From Nocardiopsis gilva YIM 90087 (GTDB lineage: Bacteria; Actinomycetota; Actinomycetes; Streptosporangiales; Streptosporangiaceae): a stretch of 64,000 nucleotides of DNA. Below are positions 1-9,227 of the stretch, piece after piece. Position numbers and translations under genes: made by a program. Location: the NCBI RefSeq assembly GCF_002263495.1, contig NZ_CP022753.1, positions 1,426,001-1,490,000 of the forward strand. The letters are read 5' to 3'. The stretch's first letter is position 1. Each line of letters opens with the position of its first letter. The notes beneath the pieces were generated by a model. The model had not been told where the DNA came from, did no database searches, and saw nothing but the letters and a program-made list of their open reading frames with translations.

Positions 1-185
1 AAGGTACTTTCCTGTAATTTGTCCGCGCAGGTCACCGTGGAGATTCGGGAGGTCGCCGGAGAAACCATGGACCAGTGCAGGCGGCGAGGCGGACCAGTGG
101 CCTCGTGAAGCGGGGGTGACGCGGAGGCCAGAGATCACTTACCTGACACTCGGTTATTCTTCAACTTCCCCGAGCCGTCCCCCTC

Positions 186-257
186 CCTCCGTTGATCTCG
201 GAGATAGTGGGATAAAAATCGGCGCTGAGACCCCAATATCTCCGAGATCAACGGAGG
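186..257. repeat. 26-bp inverted repeat (hairpin) at the 3' end of the DUF1707 gene
   Basis: The left arm (186-211) and right arm (232-257) are near-perfect reverse complements built on the core GTTGATCTCGGAGATA, with about 20 bases between them. The right arm covers the stop codon of the minus-strand gene ending at 248. A related palindrome lies at 10808-10883. It could act as a transcription terminator or be a dispersed palindromic repeat; there is no obvious U-tract. Confidence 0.7.
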
Positions 258-856
258 TGGCGGCGATCGCGCCACCGGGGCAGACGCCAACGCGGCCGTC
301 GGCTCCGCCGCCGCGGCGCGTGCACGCTCACCGAGCCGAAAAGCGAGAACCCCGCGATCTCCAGGACCGGCGCGTCGCTCTCCTCCGGCGGCCGCGCCGA
401 ACTGGTGCGCCGCCCGAGGAACGCCCGGCCGCCCATCCGCACGTCGATCCCCTCGGGCACACGGATGCGGACGCGGCCGAAGAGGCTGAAGGCGTTCACT
501 TGGACCCGGTTGCGCATCATCAGCGCCTCGCGGAGATCCACGTCGGCGTTGCCGCCCACGGCGACCACGTACTCCTCAGTGCGCAGCACCCACCGGCCGG
601 AGCGCCGGACATCGCCGAAGAACGCGGTGATCGGCCCCGAGTGCGGCTGGATCGGCTGTTTCTCGGTCGGGACGAGGTCGCGGGTGATCTCGGGCAGCTC
701 GCCGAGCGTCCGCGCCCGGTAGACGCGTTCGGCGCGCTCCTCGAACTCGGAGATGTCCAGCCGCCCGTCCTCCACGGCACTCCGCAGCACGTCGAAGACG
801 CGCTCCCGGTCGGCATGGGAGGCGCGCAGCCGCTCCGGAGGCAGTGCGTCGGTCAC
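248..856 (-). CDS. DUF1707 domain protein with LiaF-like C-terminus
   Basis: This is a 202-residue protein. Residues about 8-60 match the actinobacterial DUF1707 pattern (LRASHADRERVFDVLRSAVE, then LDISEFEERAERVYRARTLG), a short helical domain usually at the N-terminus of small membrane-associated proteins. Residues about 75-180 are beta-rich with paired FSLFGRVRI and FSLFGSVSV segments, like the C-terminal domain of LiaF/cell-wall-active antibiotic response proteins. The tail is very arginine-rich and no transmembrane helix is evident. The family is widespread and poorly understood; a role in envelope stress is an inference. Confidence 0.75.
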   Translation of the reverse strand: MTDALPPERLRASHADRERVFDVLRSAVEDGRLDISEFEERAERVYRARTLGELPEITRDLVPTEKQPIQPHSGPITAFFGDVRRSGRWVLRTEEYVVAVGGNADVDLREALMMRNRVQVNAFSLFGRVRIRVPEGIDVRMGGRAFLGRRTSSARPPEESDAPVLEIAGFSLFGSVSVHAPRRRSRRPRWRLPRWRDRRHLR

Positions 857-869
857 CGGGTCTCCTTCG

Positions 870-1192
870 AGGATGCCCTCGGCTTTAGCCGGGGGAGGAA
901 TCTAACCCCTGCGGAGCAGGGCACGAACGGGGTTTCGCCGCCAGGGCGAAAGACCGCCCACGTGATCGGGTAATCGGCTAAGGTATACCGCGTGCGTTGC
1001 GAGAACCAAGCGCGTACACGGTGCCGGTCGAGAACCAAGACGGCACAGAACCACCCAGCTTTGCGGTACCAAACCGGGCAGGTTCCGTCCCGGCTGGTGT
1101 TGAGGGATTACGACCTTTCAGGTCGCTGGCCTGCGGGGCTTCCTGAGCCAGGAATCCCCCTGCTTTTGCTGGGGGAGGGTTCAAAGCACCCA
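870..1192 (+). mobile_element. Remnant of an IS200/IS605-type (TnpB) 3' end
   Basis: This 485-bp gap carries no convincing gene. It contains two hairpins of the kind found at the right end of IS200/IS605 and IS1341-type elements, where the tnpB tail overlaps the omega RNA: GGCTTTAGCCGGGGGAGG near 881-898 and CCCCCTGCTTTTGCTGGGGG near 1155-1175. The stretch between (about 990-1150) reads on the plus strand like a decayed tnpB C-terminus ending in GLPEPGIPLL. No intact TnpA or TnpB is present. The assignment rests on remembered family patterns. Confidence 0.45.
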
Positions 1193-1341
1193 ACGTTAGC
1201 CGCATCGGCCGCTGTCGGCGGTGATGCGTGCCGACGGTCCCGAACGCGAAACGGGCGGCACCCCCGCTGGGGATGCCGCCCGCTCGTCGGTCTCGCTGAG
1301 CGCGGCCGCTACGGTCGCCGCGATCTCGTCAGGTCACCGCA

Positions 1342-2925
1342 TTACGCGGCGCCGGACGGAGCCCACCGTGCCACGACGGAACCGTTGGACCCGTCGAAGT
1401 TCATCGCGCCGCCCATGGCCCCCCACTGCTCGGGGTTGGCGATCTCGTCGCCCGGCGAGAGCTCGCGCAGGTTCATGTACACACCGAGGTGGGAGTCCTC
1501 CGTCCCCTCCATGACCCGCTGGAAGTAGGTGTCCTCACCGAGCTTTCCGGTGCCGGTCGCCCCCGAGGAGACGACGACGGCGTCGCCGTCGGTGTCGACG
1601 CCCGGCGTCGATCCGTAGGATCCCGCGGACATGTCCTCGACCATGGACTTCAGCAGATCGGAGTCGGCGCCGGTCGCCCGGAACTGGAAGGAGAAGTCGT
1701 TCTCGAAGACCTCGTCGAACGATCCCTGGACGTCGGTGATGCCGAGCGCCGTCTTCGAGCCGAGCAGCTGGGTGAAGCCCTCGGGGAGCGACACCCCTTC
1801 CGTGTCCAGGGCGTCCTCGAAGTCGCCGAACTCGTCGGCGTTCTCCTCCCAGACCTGTTCGGCCATGCTGTCCAGGCCGCTGCCGCCCACCGCCATCGCG
1901 GTGTTGTTCGGCAGCGACGACATCGCCTCCAGCCCGGGCTCGGGCGCCTTGTAGTCGTCCAGGGCGTCGCCGCTCTTGACGTCGAACACGTCGCCACGCA
2001 CTTCGGCGTACTCGCTCTCGACCTTCAGCGACAGCGCGAGACGGCCTTCGACGTCCTCACCACCGGTCAGGTCCTCGAAGGGGTTGGAGGAGCTGCCGAG
2101 GCCGCCGGAGCCTGAGCCGGCTTCGATCCTGCTGATCTCTCCCAGGTCCATCCACGCGGTCGCCAGGGTGTCGCCGCCGACGCTCTCCATGTCGGAGGCG
2201 AAGTTCTCCTGGCCGTCGAGTGTGCCGCTGGCCGCGACCTTGCTGTCCAGGTCGCTGAGCGTCGCCTGGGTCGGGGCGAGGATGGCGAAGTCGTCCCGGA
2301 AGTCGAAGGACAGGTCCGTCTCGTCCTGGACCTTCTGCAGCGCGGTCCGTGCGGCGTCCTCGTCGGTCACGGCCACGGCGAACGCCATCGCCATGCCGTC
2401 ATCGGAGACCTGCGCCGCCGAGGCGTCGGTCTCCCACATCGCGTACCCGAAGCGTTTGCCGAGCCAGGGCTCGACGTCCTTGTCGTAGTCGAGGTACTCG
2501 AACTCGCTCTCGACGAGGTCGCGCGCGGGGTCCGACTCGGGATCGAGCTCGTCCTTGACCTCGTCCGGAAGCTTGTCCACGAACTGCGCGTAGTTCGCCA
2601 GCTGCCCGCCCGACGGCTTCAGGTCGAGCTTGGCGAAGACCACCGACGATGACGGCATGACCGTCTCCGGCTGCGGTCCGCCGAACCATCCGCCGATGAC
2701 CGTGTTGGCCGCCCACACAGTGGATGCCAGCAGCACGACGCCCAGGCCCGCGGCGACCGGGACCATCCAGATGCGGTTCTTCCGCGGCTCGGCGTACTGC
2801 GGCGGCTGCGGTGCGCCCATACCCATGGAATATCCCGGATATCCGGGTTGTCCGACAGGCTGTCCCCCGGTCTGCGGACCGGGAGGCCCCCATGACGGCT
2901 GGCTGGGCGGGTCAGGGTAGGACAT
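1342..2925 (-). CDS. DUF3352 family membrane-anchored protein
   Basis: This is a 527-residue protein. Residues 1-48 are Pro/Gly/Gln-rich and probably cytoplasmic; one transmembrane helix follows (about 52-75, MVPVAAGLGVVLLASTVWAA). A long acidic extracellular domain begins with ETVMPSSSVVFAKLDLKPSG, the typical opening of DUF3352. The family is common in actinomycetes and has no established biochemical role. It lies 99 bp downstream of glpX on the same strand. A short GC dyad around 2998-3020 in the gap could be a weak terminator. Confidence 0.8.
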   Translation of the reverse strand: MSYPDPPSQPSWGPPGPQTGGQPVGQPGYPGYSMGMGAPQPPQYAEPRKNRIWMVPVAAGLGVVLLASTVWAANTVIGGWFGGPQPETVMPSSSVVFAKLDLKPSGGQLANYAQFVDKLPDEVKDELDPESDPARDLVESEFEYLDYDKDVEPWLGKRFGYAMWETDASAAQVSDDGMAMAFAVAVTDEDAARTALQKVQDETDLSFDFRDDFAILAPTQATLSDLDSKVAASGTLDGQENFASDMESVGGDTLATAWMDLGEISRIEAGSGSGGLGSSSNPFEDLTGGEDVEGRLALSLKVESEYAEVRGDVFDVKSGDALDDYKAPEPGLEAMSSLPNNTAMAVGGSGLDSMAEQVWEENADEFGDFEDALDTEGVSLPEGFTQLLGSKTALGITDVQGSFDEVFENDFSFQFRATGADSDLLKSMVEDMSAGSYGSTPGVDTDGDAVVVSSGATGTGKLGEDTYFQRVMEGTEDSHLGVYMNLRELSPGDEIANPEQWGAMGGAMNFDGSNGSVVARWAPSGAA

Positions 2926-3024
2926 CGAACCTCCGGAGGGACAAGCTTGGTCGATGTAGACCGTACCAATCCGCAGGTCGTCGATTGCCCCTGATCCCGC
3001 CCATAACCGACGGGGCGGACAGCC

Positions 3025-4050
3025 CTAACGCGCGGTCTCGAAGTCCACGCCGGAGTAGGTCGCGAGCTTGTCGATGCGGTGTTCGCTGTGCACCTTGCGG
3101 ACCGTGCCGCTGCGCCCGCGCATCACCAGCGAGTCGGTGACGGCGCCTCCGGCCTGGTAGCGGACGCCTTCGACCAGCTCGCCGTCGGTGATGCCGGTCG
3201 CCGCGAAGAACACGTCCTCCGAGGAAACCAGGTCGTCGGTGGTCAGCACGCGGTCCAGGTCGTGCCCGGCGTCCATCGCCTTGCGCCGCTCATCCTCGTC
3301 CTGTGGCCACAACCGGCCTTGGATCACGCCGCCGAGGCACTTCATGGCGCACGCGGTGATGATGCCCTCGGGTGTCCCGCCGATCCCCAGCAGCAGGTCC
3401 ACGCCGGTCCCCTCGCGGGCGGCCATGATGGCACCGGCCACGTCGCCGTCGGTGATGAACTTGATGCGCGCACCGGCCTCACGCACCTCGCGCACGATCG
3501 ACTTGTGCCGCGGCCGGTCCAGGATGACGACGGTCACGTCAGCGGGGGTCCCGCCCTTGGCGCGGGCCACCGCCCGGATGTTGTCGCCGACCGGCGCGGT
3601 GATGTCCACCACTCCCGCCGCGGCGGGGCCGGTCGCCAGCTTGTCCATGTAGAACACGGCGGACGGGTCGAACATGGACCCGCGCGGGCTCACGGCGATG
3701 ACCGCGATCGCGTTCGGCATGCCCATCGCGGTCAGCCGGGTGCCGTCGATCGGGTCGACCGCCACGTCGCACTCCGGCCCCCGGCCGTCGCCGACCCGCT
3801 CTCCGTTGAACAGCATCGGGGCGTTGTCCTTCTCGCCCTCGCCGATGACGACCGTCCCGTTCATCGACACGGTGCTGATGAGATGCCGCATGCCGCGCAC
3901 GGCGACGCCGTCGGCCCCGATCTTGTCCCCCTTGCCGACCCAACGGCCCGCGGCCAGAGCGGCGGCTTCGGTCACCCGGACCAGTTCGAGGGCCAGGTTG
4001 CGGTCAGGCGCCTCCGGCGCGCGGGACACGGGTGCGGTGGGATTGGTCAT
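3025..4050 (-). CDS. glpX: Class II fructose-1,6-bisphosphatase (GlpX)
   Basis: The 341-residue protein hydrolyses fructose 1,6-bisphosphate to fructose 6-phosphate in gluconeogenesis and is the usual actinobacterial FBPase. It carries the GlpX metal and substrate motifs [14 protein letters not shown] and [12 protein letters not shown], and the conserved [20 protein letters not shown]. The ATG at 4050 gives the usual family length. In many actinomycetes glpX sits beside DUF4245, xseA/xseB and ispH, as here. The 152 bp up to the divergent TetR gene should hold its promoter. Confidence 0.96.
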   Translation of the reverse strand: MTNPTAPVSRAPEAPDRNLALELVRVTEAAALAAGRWVGKGDKIGADGVAVRGMRHLISTVSMNGTVVIGEGEKDNAPMLFNGERVGDGRGPECDVAVDPIDGTRLTAMGMPNAIAVIAVSPRGSMFDPSAVFYMDKLATGPAAAGVVDITAPVGDNIRAVARAKGGTPADVTVVILDRPRHKSIVREVREAGARIKFITDGDVAGAIMAAREGTGVDLLLGIGGTPEGIITACAMKCLGGVIQGRLWPQDEDERRKAMDAGHDLDRVLTTDDLVSSEDVFFAATGITDGELVEGVRYQAGGAVTDSLVMRGRSGTVRKVHSEHRIDKLATYSGVDFETAR

Positions 4051-4202
4051 CTTTCGAACAGCCTCTCAAGTGCGGCACTCAATGCCCAGCTCACAACGGG
4101 TGTGCTCGCGGGCACAACGTTCCCCCGCCGAGTGCGGTGGCTTGGAACCAGCGTAATCAACTGGCGTAACCTCGTCCCAAGGCGGGCCGTCGGCACGCTG
4201 TC

Positions 4203-4868
4203 GTGAATGGGACGGGACGGTATTCGGACTTGACTGTTGACAAGGTGCACAAGCCGGTGCGGGTCTCGCACCGCGGAGCGGCCACCCGCAGCGCCCTCCT
4301 GAACGCGGCGGCCCACGTGTTCCGCACGGTGGGGTTCGCCAAGGCCGGCGTGAGCGAGGTCGTCGCCGAGGCCGGGGCCAGTGTCGGGAGCCTGTATCAC
4401 CACTTCAGCGGCAAGGCCGACCTCTTCATGGCGCTGTATGAGGAGTTCCAGCAGCGCCAGCAGGACCGCACCCACCGGGCGGTCAGTGACGCCCGCGCCC
4501 AGGGGGAGACCGACCCCACCCGGTTGATGTACGCCGCCGCCCGCGCCTACCTGGAAGGATGTATAGAGGAGAGGGAGACCACACTCCTCTTCTTCTGCGG
4601 TGACGGACCGCCCGGGTTCGACTCCCAGCTGCGCGGTCGGCTCCGCGAGTGGACCGACCGGAACGTCGCCCTGTTCCGCAAGGCCGACGAACCCGTCGAC
4701 GAGGCGCTCCTCATGGTCGTGAGCGGCGCCATGCTGGTCGCCGTGGCCGAGGTGATCCGCCGCGACGACAAGGACGCGCGACGACTCGCCGACGACATCA
4801 CCGCGCTGCTGTCCCGGCTGGAGCCGCAGTACGCCGCGGAACGGAGACCCCGGCCCCGGGACGAGTGA
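4203..4868 (+). CDS. TetR/AcrR family transcriptional regulator
   Basis: This 221-residue cytoplasmic repressor-type protein has an N-terminal HTH at about residues 24-70 (LLNAAAHVFRTVGFAKAGVS, then SVGSLYHHFSGKADLFMALY). The C-terminal ligand-binding half is all-helical and unassigned. The GTG at 4203 has no clear ribosome site; an in-frame GTG at 4245 is an equally plausible start and keeps the whole DNA-binding domain. It is divergent from glpX and 30 bp upstream of the DUF4245 gene. The ligand is unknown. Confidence 0.9.
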   Translation: MNGTGRYSDLTVDKVHKPVRVSHRGAATRSALLNAAAHVFRTVGFAKAGVSEVVAEAGASVGSLYHHFSGKADLFMALYEEFQQRQQDRTHRAVSDARAQGETDPTRLMYAAARAYLEGCIEERETTLLFFCGDGPPGFDSQLRGRLREWTDRNVALFRKADEPVDEALLMVVSGAMLVAVAEVIRRDDKDARRLADDITALLSRLEPQYAAERRPRPRDE

Positions 4869-4898
4869 CCCGCTTCATTACGGCAAGCTTGAAGCATC

Positions 4899-5435
4899 AT
4901 GAGTAGCTACAACCGCGCCAACGCGACCTTCGGGTCCCTGGCCGTCGCGATGGGCATCATCGTCGGCATCCTGCTCGTCATGGCCATCGTGGTCGCGGGA
5001 GGGCGGGAGGAACACATCCCGAGCGTCGACTACCGCATCGACGCGGCGACCCTGCGCGACACCGCCTCCTACACCACCTATGTCCCGGGTGACGAGCTGC
5101 CCGAGGGGTGGGTGGCGACCAGTTCGAGGCTGACCACCGACGACCCGGTGAGCTGGACGCTCGGCTTCGCCACCCCCGCCGACCGGCACGCCGAGCTGGC
5201 CATGAGCGACGCGGATTCCGACGACTTCATCGCTGACACCACCAAGGGCGAGTCGGCCGGGACGACCGACGTGGACGGCGCGAGCTGGGAGCGCTTCGAG
5301 CGCCCGTCGCAGAGCGACAAGAAACCCCGCCGCGCACTGGTGAAGCGCGAGGAGGGTGCGACCGTCATCGTCGTCGGCAGCGCGGGCTTCGATGAGCTGG
5401 AGACGCTGGCCGGGTCGCTGGAACCCCAGAGCTGA
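4899..5435 (+). CDS. DUF4245 family protein
   Basis: This is a 178-residue protein with one N-terminal transmembrane helix (about residues 14-33, VAMGIIVGILLVMAIVVAGG) and an external domain with the DUF4245 feature LPEGWVATSSRLT and the C-terminal strand ATVIVVGSAGFDELETLA. The family is actinobacterial, of unknown function, and is usually encoded next to glpX, as here. It may be co-transcribed with the TetR gene and ends just before a strong hairpin shared with the convergent ispH. Confidence 0.85.
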   Translation: MSSYNRANATFGSLAVAMGIIVGILLVMAIVVAGGREEHIPSVDYRIDAATLRDTASYTTYVPGDELPEGWVATSSRLTTDDPVSWTLGFATPADRHAELAMSDADSDDFIADTTKGESAGTTDVDGASWERFERPSQSDKKPRRALVKREEGATVIVVGSAGFDELETLAGSLEPQS

Positions 5436-5457
5436 GTCGGCGGACCCCGGACACGCG

Positions 5458-5493
5458 TCGGCCCCGCATCCGTCAACACCGGATTGCGGGGCC
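5458..5493. terminator. Bidirectional hairpin terminator between DUF4245 gene and ispH
   Basis: CGGCCCCGCATCCG (5458-5471) pairs with CGGATTGCGGGGCCG (5479-5493) with a single bulge and a loop of about 7 bases. It lies in the 87-bp gap between two convergent stop codons. There is no U-tract, as is common in high-GC actinomycetes. Confidence 0.7.
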
Positions 5494-5522
5494 GCGCACA
5501 TTTACGAGAGTGGGGACCGCTT

Positions 5523-6497
5523 CTACGAGCCGGCCGGCTCCTCGGCCCGCAGGTCCTTGCGGAGCTCCTTGGGCAGCGAGAAGGTCAGCCGCTCCTCGGC
5601 CGTCTCGATCTCCTGCACGGTGTCGAAACCGTGCTCGGCGAGCTGGCGCAGCAGGTCCTGGACCAGGATGTCGGGCACCGACGCGCCACTGGTCACGCCG
5701 ACGGTCGTGACACCCTCCAGCCAGGCCTCCTCCATCAGGGAGGCGTTGTCGATCAGGTGGGCCGCGCTCGCCCCGCCGTCCAGGGCGACCTCGACCAGCC
5801 GCACCGAGTTGGAGGAGTTGTCCGAACCGACCACGATGACCAGGTCGCACTCCGGCGCCATCTCCTTGACCGCGTCCTGGCGGTTGGAGGTGGCGTAGCA
5901 GATGTCGTCGCTCGGCGGGTCGAGAAGGTTCGGGAACTTCTGACGCAGCGCGTCGACCGTCTGGTTCGTCTCGTCGACCGACAGCGTGGTCTGGGACAGC
6001 CACGAGACGTTGTCGGGGTTGCGGACGTTGACCTTGTCGACCTCGTCCGGGCTCTCCACGACCTGGATGTGCTCCGGGGCCTCGCCGCTCGTGCCCTCGA
6101 CCTCCTCATGACCGGTGTGCCCGATCAGGATGATGTCGCGGTCCTCCTTGGCGAAGCGCTTGGCCTCCTTGTGCACCTTCGTCACCAGGGGGCAGGTGGC
6201 GTCGATGGTCTTGAGCTGGCGGCGCTCGGCCTCCTCGTGCACCATCGGCGACACGCCGTGGGCGGAGAAGACCACGATGGCGCCCTCGGGCACCTCGTCG
6301 GTCTCCTCGACGAAGATGGCCCCGCGTTCCTCCAGCGTGCGTACGACGTGCGTGTTGTGCACGATCTGCTTGCGCACGTAGATCGGGGCCCCGTACTGTT
6401 CCAGGGCTTTCTCGACCGTGACGACAGCGCGGTCCACCCCGGCACAGTAACCACGGGGCTTGGCGAGCAGGACACGGCGGCGATTCGTCGCAGTCAT
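5523..6497 (-). CDS. ispH: 4-hydroxy-3-methylbut-2-enyl diphosphate reductase (IspH)
   Basis: IspH is the last enzyme of the MEP isoprenoid pathway; it reduces HMBPP to IPP and DMAPP with a [4Fe-4S] cluster. From the ATG at 6497 (324 residues) the three cluster cysteines are C18 (GYCAGVDRA), C102 ([11 protein letters not shown]) and C200 ([10 protein letters not shown]). Other conserved motifs are [14 protein letters not shown] and [12 protein letters not shown] chose 6497 because GGATGGAG lies just upstream; in-frame ATGs at 6506 and 6518 would add 3 or 7 residues. The frame is intact, unlike nearby xseA. Confidence 0.96.
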   Translation of the reverse strand: MTATNRRRVLLAKPRGYCAGVDRAVVTVEKALEQYGAPIYVRKQIVHNTHVVRTLEERGAIFVEETDEVPEGAIVVFSAHGVSPMVHEEAERRQLKTIDATCPLVTKVHKEAKRFAKEDRDIILIGHTGHEEVEGTSGEAPEHIQVVESPDEVDKVNVRNPDNVSWLSQTTLSVDETNQTVDALRQKFPNLLDPPSDDICYATSNRQDAVKEMAPECDLVIVVGSDNSSNSVRLVEVALDGGASAAHLIDNASLMEEAWLEGVTTVGVTSGASVPDILVQDLLRQLAEHGFDTVQEIETAEERLTFSLPKELRKDLRAEEPAGS

Positions 6498-6840
6498 GTG
6501 CTCCATCCTACGGCCCATGGGCCTACGGCGGTGCGGCTGTGATCAGACGCACCCCTCACCTTGGGTGATGGGGCCAACCGATTTGATGAATGCGTGATAA
6601 CAGTCCGTACTCGTTTCCGTCGCGACCAGCCGGAACCATTCACAAACCGCGCGCGGCGGGCGACTCTTACTCCCCTATTCTGGGTTGAATTCTCGTCATT
6701 CGATCGCAGTATTGAGCAGCAGCGAGCACCACTGTGCCAGCCGTCCGCACCCACTCCATCGGGTCTCTCGATGGGACATCCCCAGTGTGAGTGCGCCGTG
6801 ATGTTCTACCCCACCGAGATTGTCAGGAGCCCCCAGTCCC
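6498..6840. promoter_or_regulatory. 343-bp divergent intergenic region between ispH and the 6841 gene
   Basis: No gene is supported here. It must carry promoters for ispH (leftward) and the gene starting at 6841 (rightward). A ribosome site AGGAG (6825-6829) precedes the ATG at 6841. I recognise no clear -35/-10 pair and no riboswitch. Confidence 0.4.
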
Positions 6841-7486
6841 ATGTCTAAGCCGTCGATCGTCAGCAAGGTGATGACCCTGGTCAAGGGGGTCTTCGGACAG
6901 AAGGCCGAGGCCCCGGCCCCCGAACGGTCCACCATCCCGGTACAGCAGGGCTCAACGACTGAGAAGGCCGACGCGGTAGCGAAGGCGGAGACCACCGAGA
7001 CGACGGCCCCGGCGGCGCCGGAGCCCAAGCCGGTCACCCGGTCGGAGGCCACCGAGGTCCCGGCCACCGGCGAGAAGGCCGCTGAATCGAAGGACGACGA
7101 CGCCCCGCGGCCACTACGGACAGCGACGCCCCGCGGCCGACACCCCTTCAGCCGCGGATGACGCCCCGACCACCGAGGAGCCCCCGCTCGTGGCTCCAGA
7201 GGAGAAGGACACCATCGCTGAGGAGATCGCCGGGGCGGAGGCCACCACCCAGGTCGCCAGCGACGAGGTCCTGGAGAAGGTCCGCAAGCAGGCCGCCCCT
7301 TCGGCCGAAGAGCTGCCGGTCCCCGGCTACGACAGCCTCACCCTGCCCTCCATCCGCGCCCGCCTGCGCAAGCTCACCATCGACCAGGTCCGCGACCTGC
7401 GCGCCTACGAGATCGCCAACGCCGAGCGGCCGGAGTTCGTGAAGATGTACGACAACCGCATCGCCAAGCTGCAGCGGACCGAGTAG
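6841..7486 (+). pseudogene. Conserved lipid-droplet-associated-like protein, broken by two 1-base deletions
   Basis: The ATG at 6841 follows AGGAG and begins MSKPSIVSKVMTLVKGVFGQ, then an Ala/Thr/Pro/Asp-rich linker. The conserved C-terminus (about 7320-7486, SLTLPSIRARLRKLTIDQVR and AYEIANAERPEFVKMYDNRI) is in another frame. The linker reads sensibly only if one G is restored at each copy of GACGCCCCGCGGCC (7099-7112 and 7125-7138); the frame then passes 1 to 3 to 2 without a stop and gives about 215 residues. I associate the C-terminal domain with actinobacterial proteins annotated as lipid-droplet associated, from memory. Identical lesions at identical motifs suggest sequence error rather than true decay. 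Confidence 0.7.
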
Positions 7487-7519
7487 CCGGGGTACCCAGC
7501 AAGCAGACGCGACACAGGC

Positions 7520-7553
7520 GGGGCCATCGACCGCAGACCGGGTCGATGGCCCC
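7520..7553. terminator. Bidirectional terminator hairpin
   Basis: GGGGCCATCGACC (7520-7532) and GGTCGATGGCCCC (7541-7553) form a perfect 13-bp stem with an 8-base loop. It lies between the convergent gene ends at 7486 and 7584. Confidence 0.75.
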
Positions 7554-7583
7554 TGGCGCGGGCGGCGAGGCTGGGTCAGCACG

Positions 7584-8072
7584 TCAGCCGCAGTTCAGCC
7601 GCGCCTCGCGGCCCGTGATGATTTTGACGTCTCCCCGCGGGTTGTCGATACGCATCCACAGTCGGTAGGTATGCGTGCCGGCGCAGTCGGTCGAGAGCAT
7701 GTGGGTCGCGTTCCCCCTCCATTCCCGCTCGTCCATCGTCTCCCAGCCGTACCAGCGGGATCGTTGCAGTCGGGCCTTGAAATACCACCGCCACGTGCAG
7801 TCCCGGACATAGGTGAGGGCCTTCACGCGAGGCCCGCTGGCCTTGTAGGGCTTCCCCAGATAGGCCCGGCATGACTGTGCCGTGCCGGAGGCGTTCTCCC
7901 CGAGAGTGAGCGTGCCGCTGTCGGTCGACACGGCCGGCGTCGGGACCGCCTCCGCGGGCCGGGTCGACGCGTGGGCGGGCGCGGTGACCAGCGTTCCCGC
8001 CATGACCAGCCCCATCAAGCCGACGGTGACGACGGCCGCGATCCGGGAGCCCGTGGTGCTGTACTCGTTCAT
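7584..8072 (-). CDS. Small secreted protein, function unknown
   Basis: This is a 162-residue protein with a clear Sec signal peptide (about residues 8-36: basic start, AAVVTVGLMGLVMAGTLV core, then APAHA cleavage site). The mature part is basic and rich in Trp and Tyr, with four cysteines (in SCRAYLG, RDCTWRW, STDCAGT and the C-terminal NCG) that could form two disulfides. I do not recognise the family. It stands alone, opposite to its neighbours, with a terminator hairpin just downstream. Confidence 0.7.
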   Translation of the reverse strand: MNEYSTTGSRIAAVVTVGLMGLVMAGTLVTAPAHASTRPAEAVPTPAVSTDSGTLTLGENASGTAQSCRAYLGKPYKASGPRVKALTYVRDCTWRWYFKARLQRSRWYGWETMDEREWRGNATHMLSTDCAGTHTYRLWMRIDNPRGDVKIITGREARLNCG

Positions 8073-8281
8073 GACCGCCTCCGTGGTTCAGGTCGCGGTC
8101 GGACCGGATACTCACGAGCCTGTGGCGTGGCTCACATGCCGTCAAAACCATTCGGTCTAGGCCGAATGACCTGCACAAAAGGCATCCGTGGCAATTCCGA
8201 ATCGCCCCGCGGGTGCCACCTTCTGATCACTCTGCGTCCCCGTATCCTGTCCGAGGAGACCTCGGACGAAGGGCGGAGCGA

Positions 8282-9145
8282 ATGCGCAGGGCACTCGTAC
8301 TGGGCGGCGGAGGGCTCACCGGGATCGGCTGGGAACTGGGCGTTCTCTCCGGGCTCCAGGAGGCCGGGGTGGACCTCACCGAGGCCGATCTGATCGTGGG
8401 GACCTCGGCGGGCTCCGTCGTCGGCGCGCAGATCACGTCCGGTGAGGCGCTGGAGACCCTCTTCGCGCGCCAGCTCCGCTCGCCCAACGGCGAGGTCGCC
8501 GCCCGCATCTCCCGACGGGTCCTCGCCCGGATGGTGTGGGCGTTCCTCACGGAGCGGGACCCGGCGCGGGCACGCGCCCGCATCGGGCGGATCGCCCACG
8601 CCAGGGCGACCGCGTCCCTGTCGTCATCCGAGTCCCTGGTCGCGCGGCGCGAGGTCATCGCCGCCCGCCTCCCCTCGCACGACTGGCCCGAGCGCGACCT
8701 GCGCATCACGGCGGTGAACGCGCGCACCGGGCAACGGGCCGCCTTCGGCCGCGACAGCGGTGTTCCGCTTCCCGACGCCGTGCTGGCCTCCTGCGCCGTC
8801 CCCGGCGTCTGGCCTCCGGCGATCATCGGCGGCCGCCTGTTCATCGACGGCGGCGTCAGCTCCGCCGCCAACGTCGACCTCGCCGAGGGGTACGACCACG
8901 TCGTCGTCCTCGCCCCCATCGACGCGGGAGTGGGGCACATCCCGTCGACCTCCGAGGAGCTGGCGCAGCTGCCCGGAACGCCGCGCACCGCCCTGGTCGT
9001 GCCCAGTGCCGCGGCCAAGGAGGCGATCGGCTCCAACCCGCTCGACCCCGCCCGCCGCGCCCCGGCGGCCCGTGCCGGGCGGGCCCAGGCCGCCGAGGTC
9101 CTCGCCGAGGTCCGCGCGGCCTGGGGCACAGCGGACACGGGCTGA
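8282..9145 (+). CDS. Patatin-like phospholipase family protein
   Basis: This 287-residue protein has the patatin/RssA layout. The oxyanion-hole loop is LVLGGGGLTGIGWELGVLSG (residues 6-25), the nucleophile Ser is S42 in IVGTSAGSVVGA, and the catalytic Asp is D189 in FIDGGVSSAANVDLA, giving the Ser-Asp dyad. The ATG at 8282 follows AAGGGCGGAG and starts directly at the first strand of the fold. It probably acts as a cytoplasmic lipid acyl hydrolase; the substrate is not evident. No signal peptide is present. Confidence 0.92.
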   Translation: MRRALVLGGGGLTGIGWELGVLSGLQEAGVDLTEADLIVGTSAGSVVGAQITSGEALETLFARQLRSPNGEVAARISRRVLARMVWAFLTERDPARARARIGRIAHARATASLSSSESLVARREVIAARLPSHDWPERDLRITAVNARTGQRAAFGRDSGVPLPDAVLASCAVPGVWPPAIIGGRLFIDGGVSSAANVDLAEGYDHVVVLAPIDAGVGHIPSTSEELAQLPGTPRTALVVPSAAAKEAIGSNPLDPARRAPAARAGRAQAAEVLAEVRAAWGTADTG

Positions 9146-9227
9146 ACCGGTTGGGGACGCGCCCGCCTGTCCACCGCCCCTCGCGCCATGACGGGAAACG
9201 TCCCCGCACTCCTCTACGCTCAGGGCC

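Noticed and set aside
116-973. Long plus-strand reading frame over the DUF1707 gene
   Set aside because: It is the antisense shadow of a recognisable minus-strand gene and has no family features or ribosome site.
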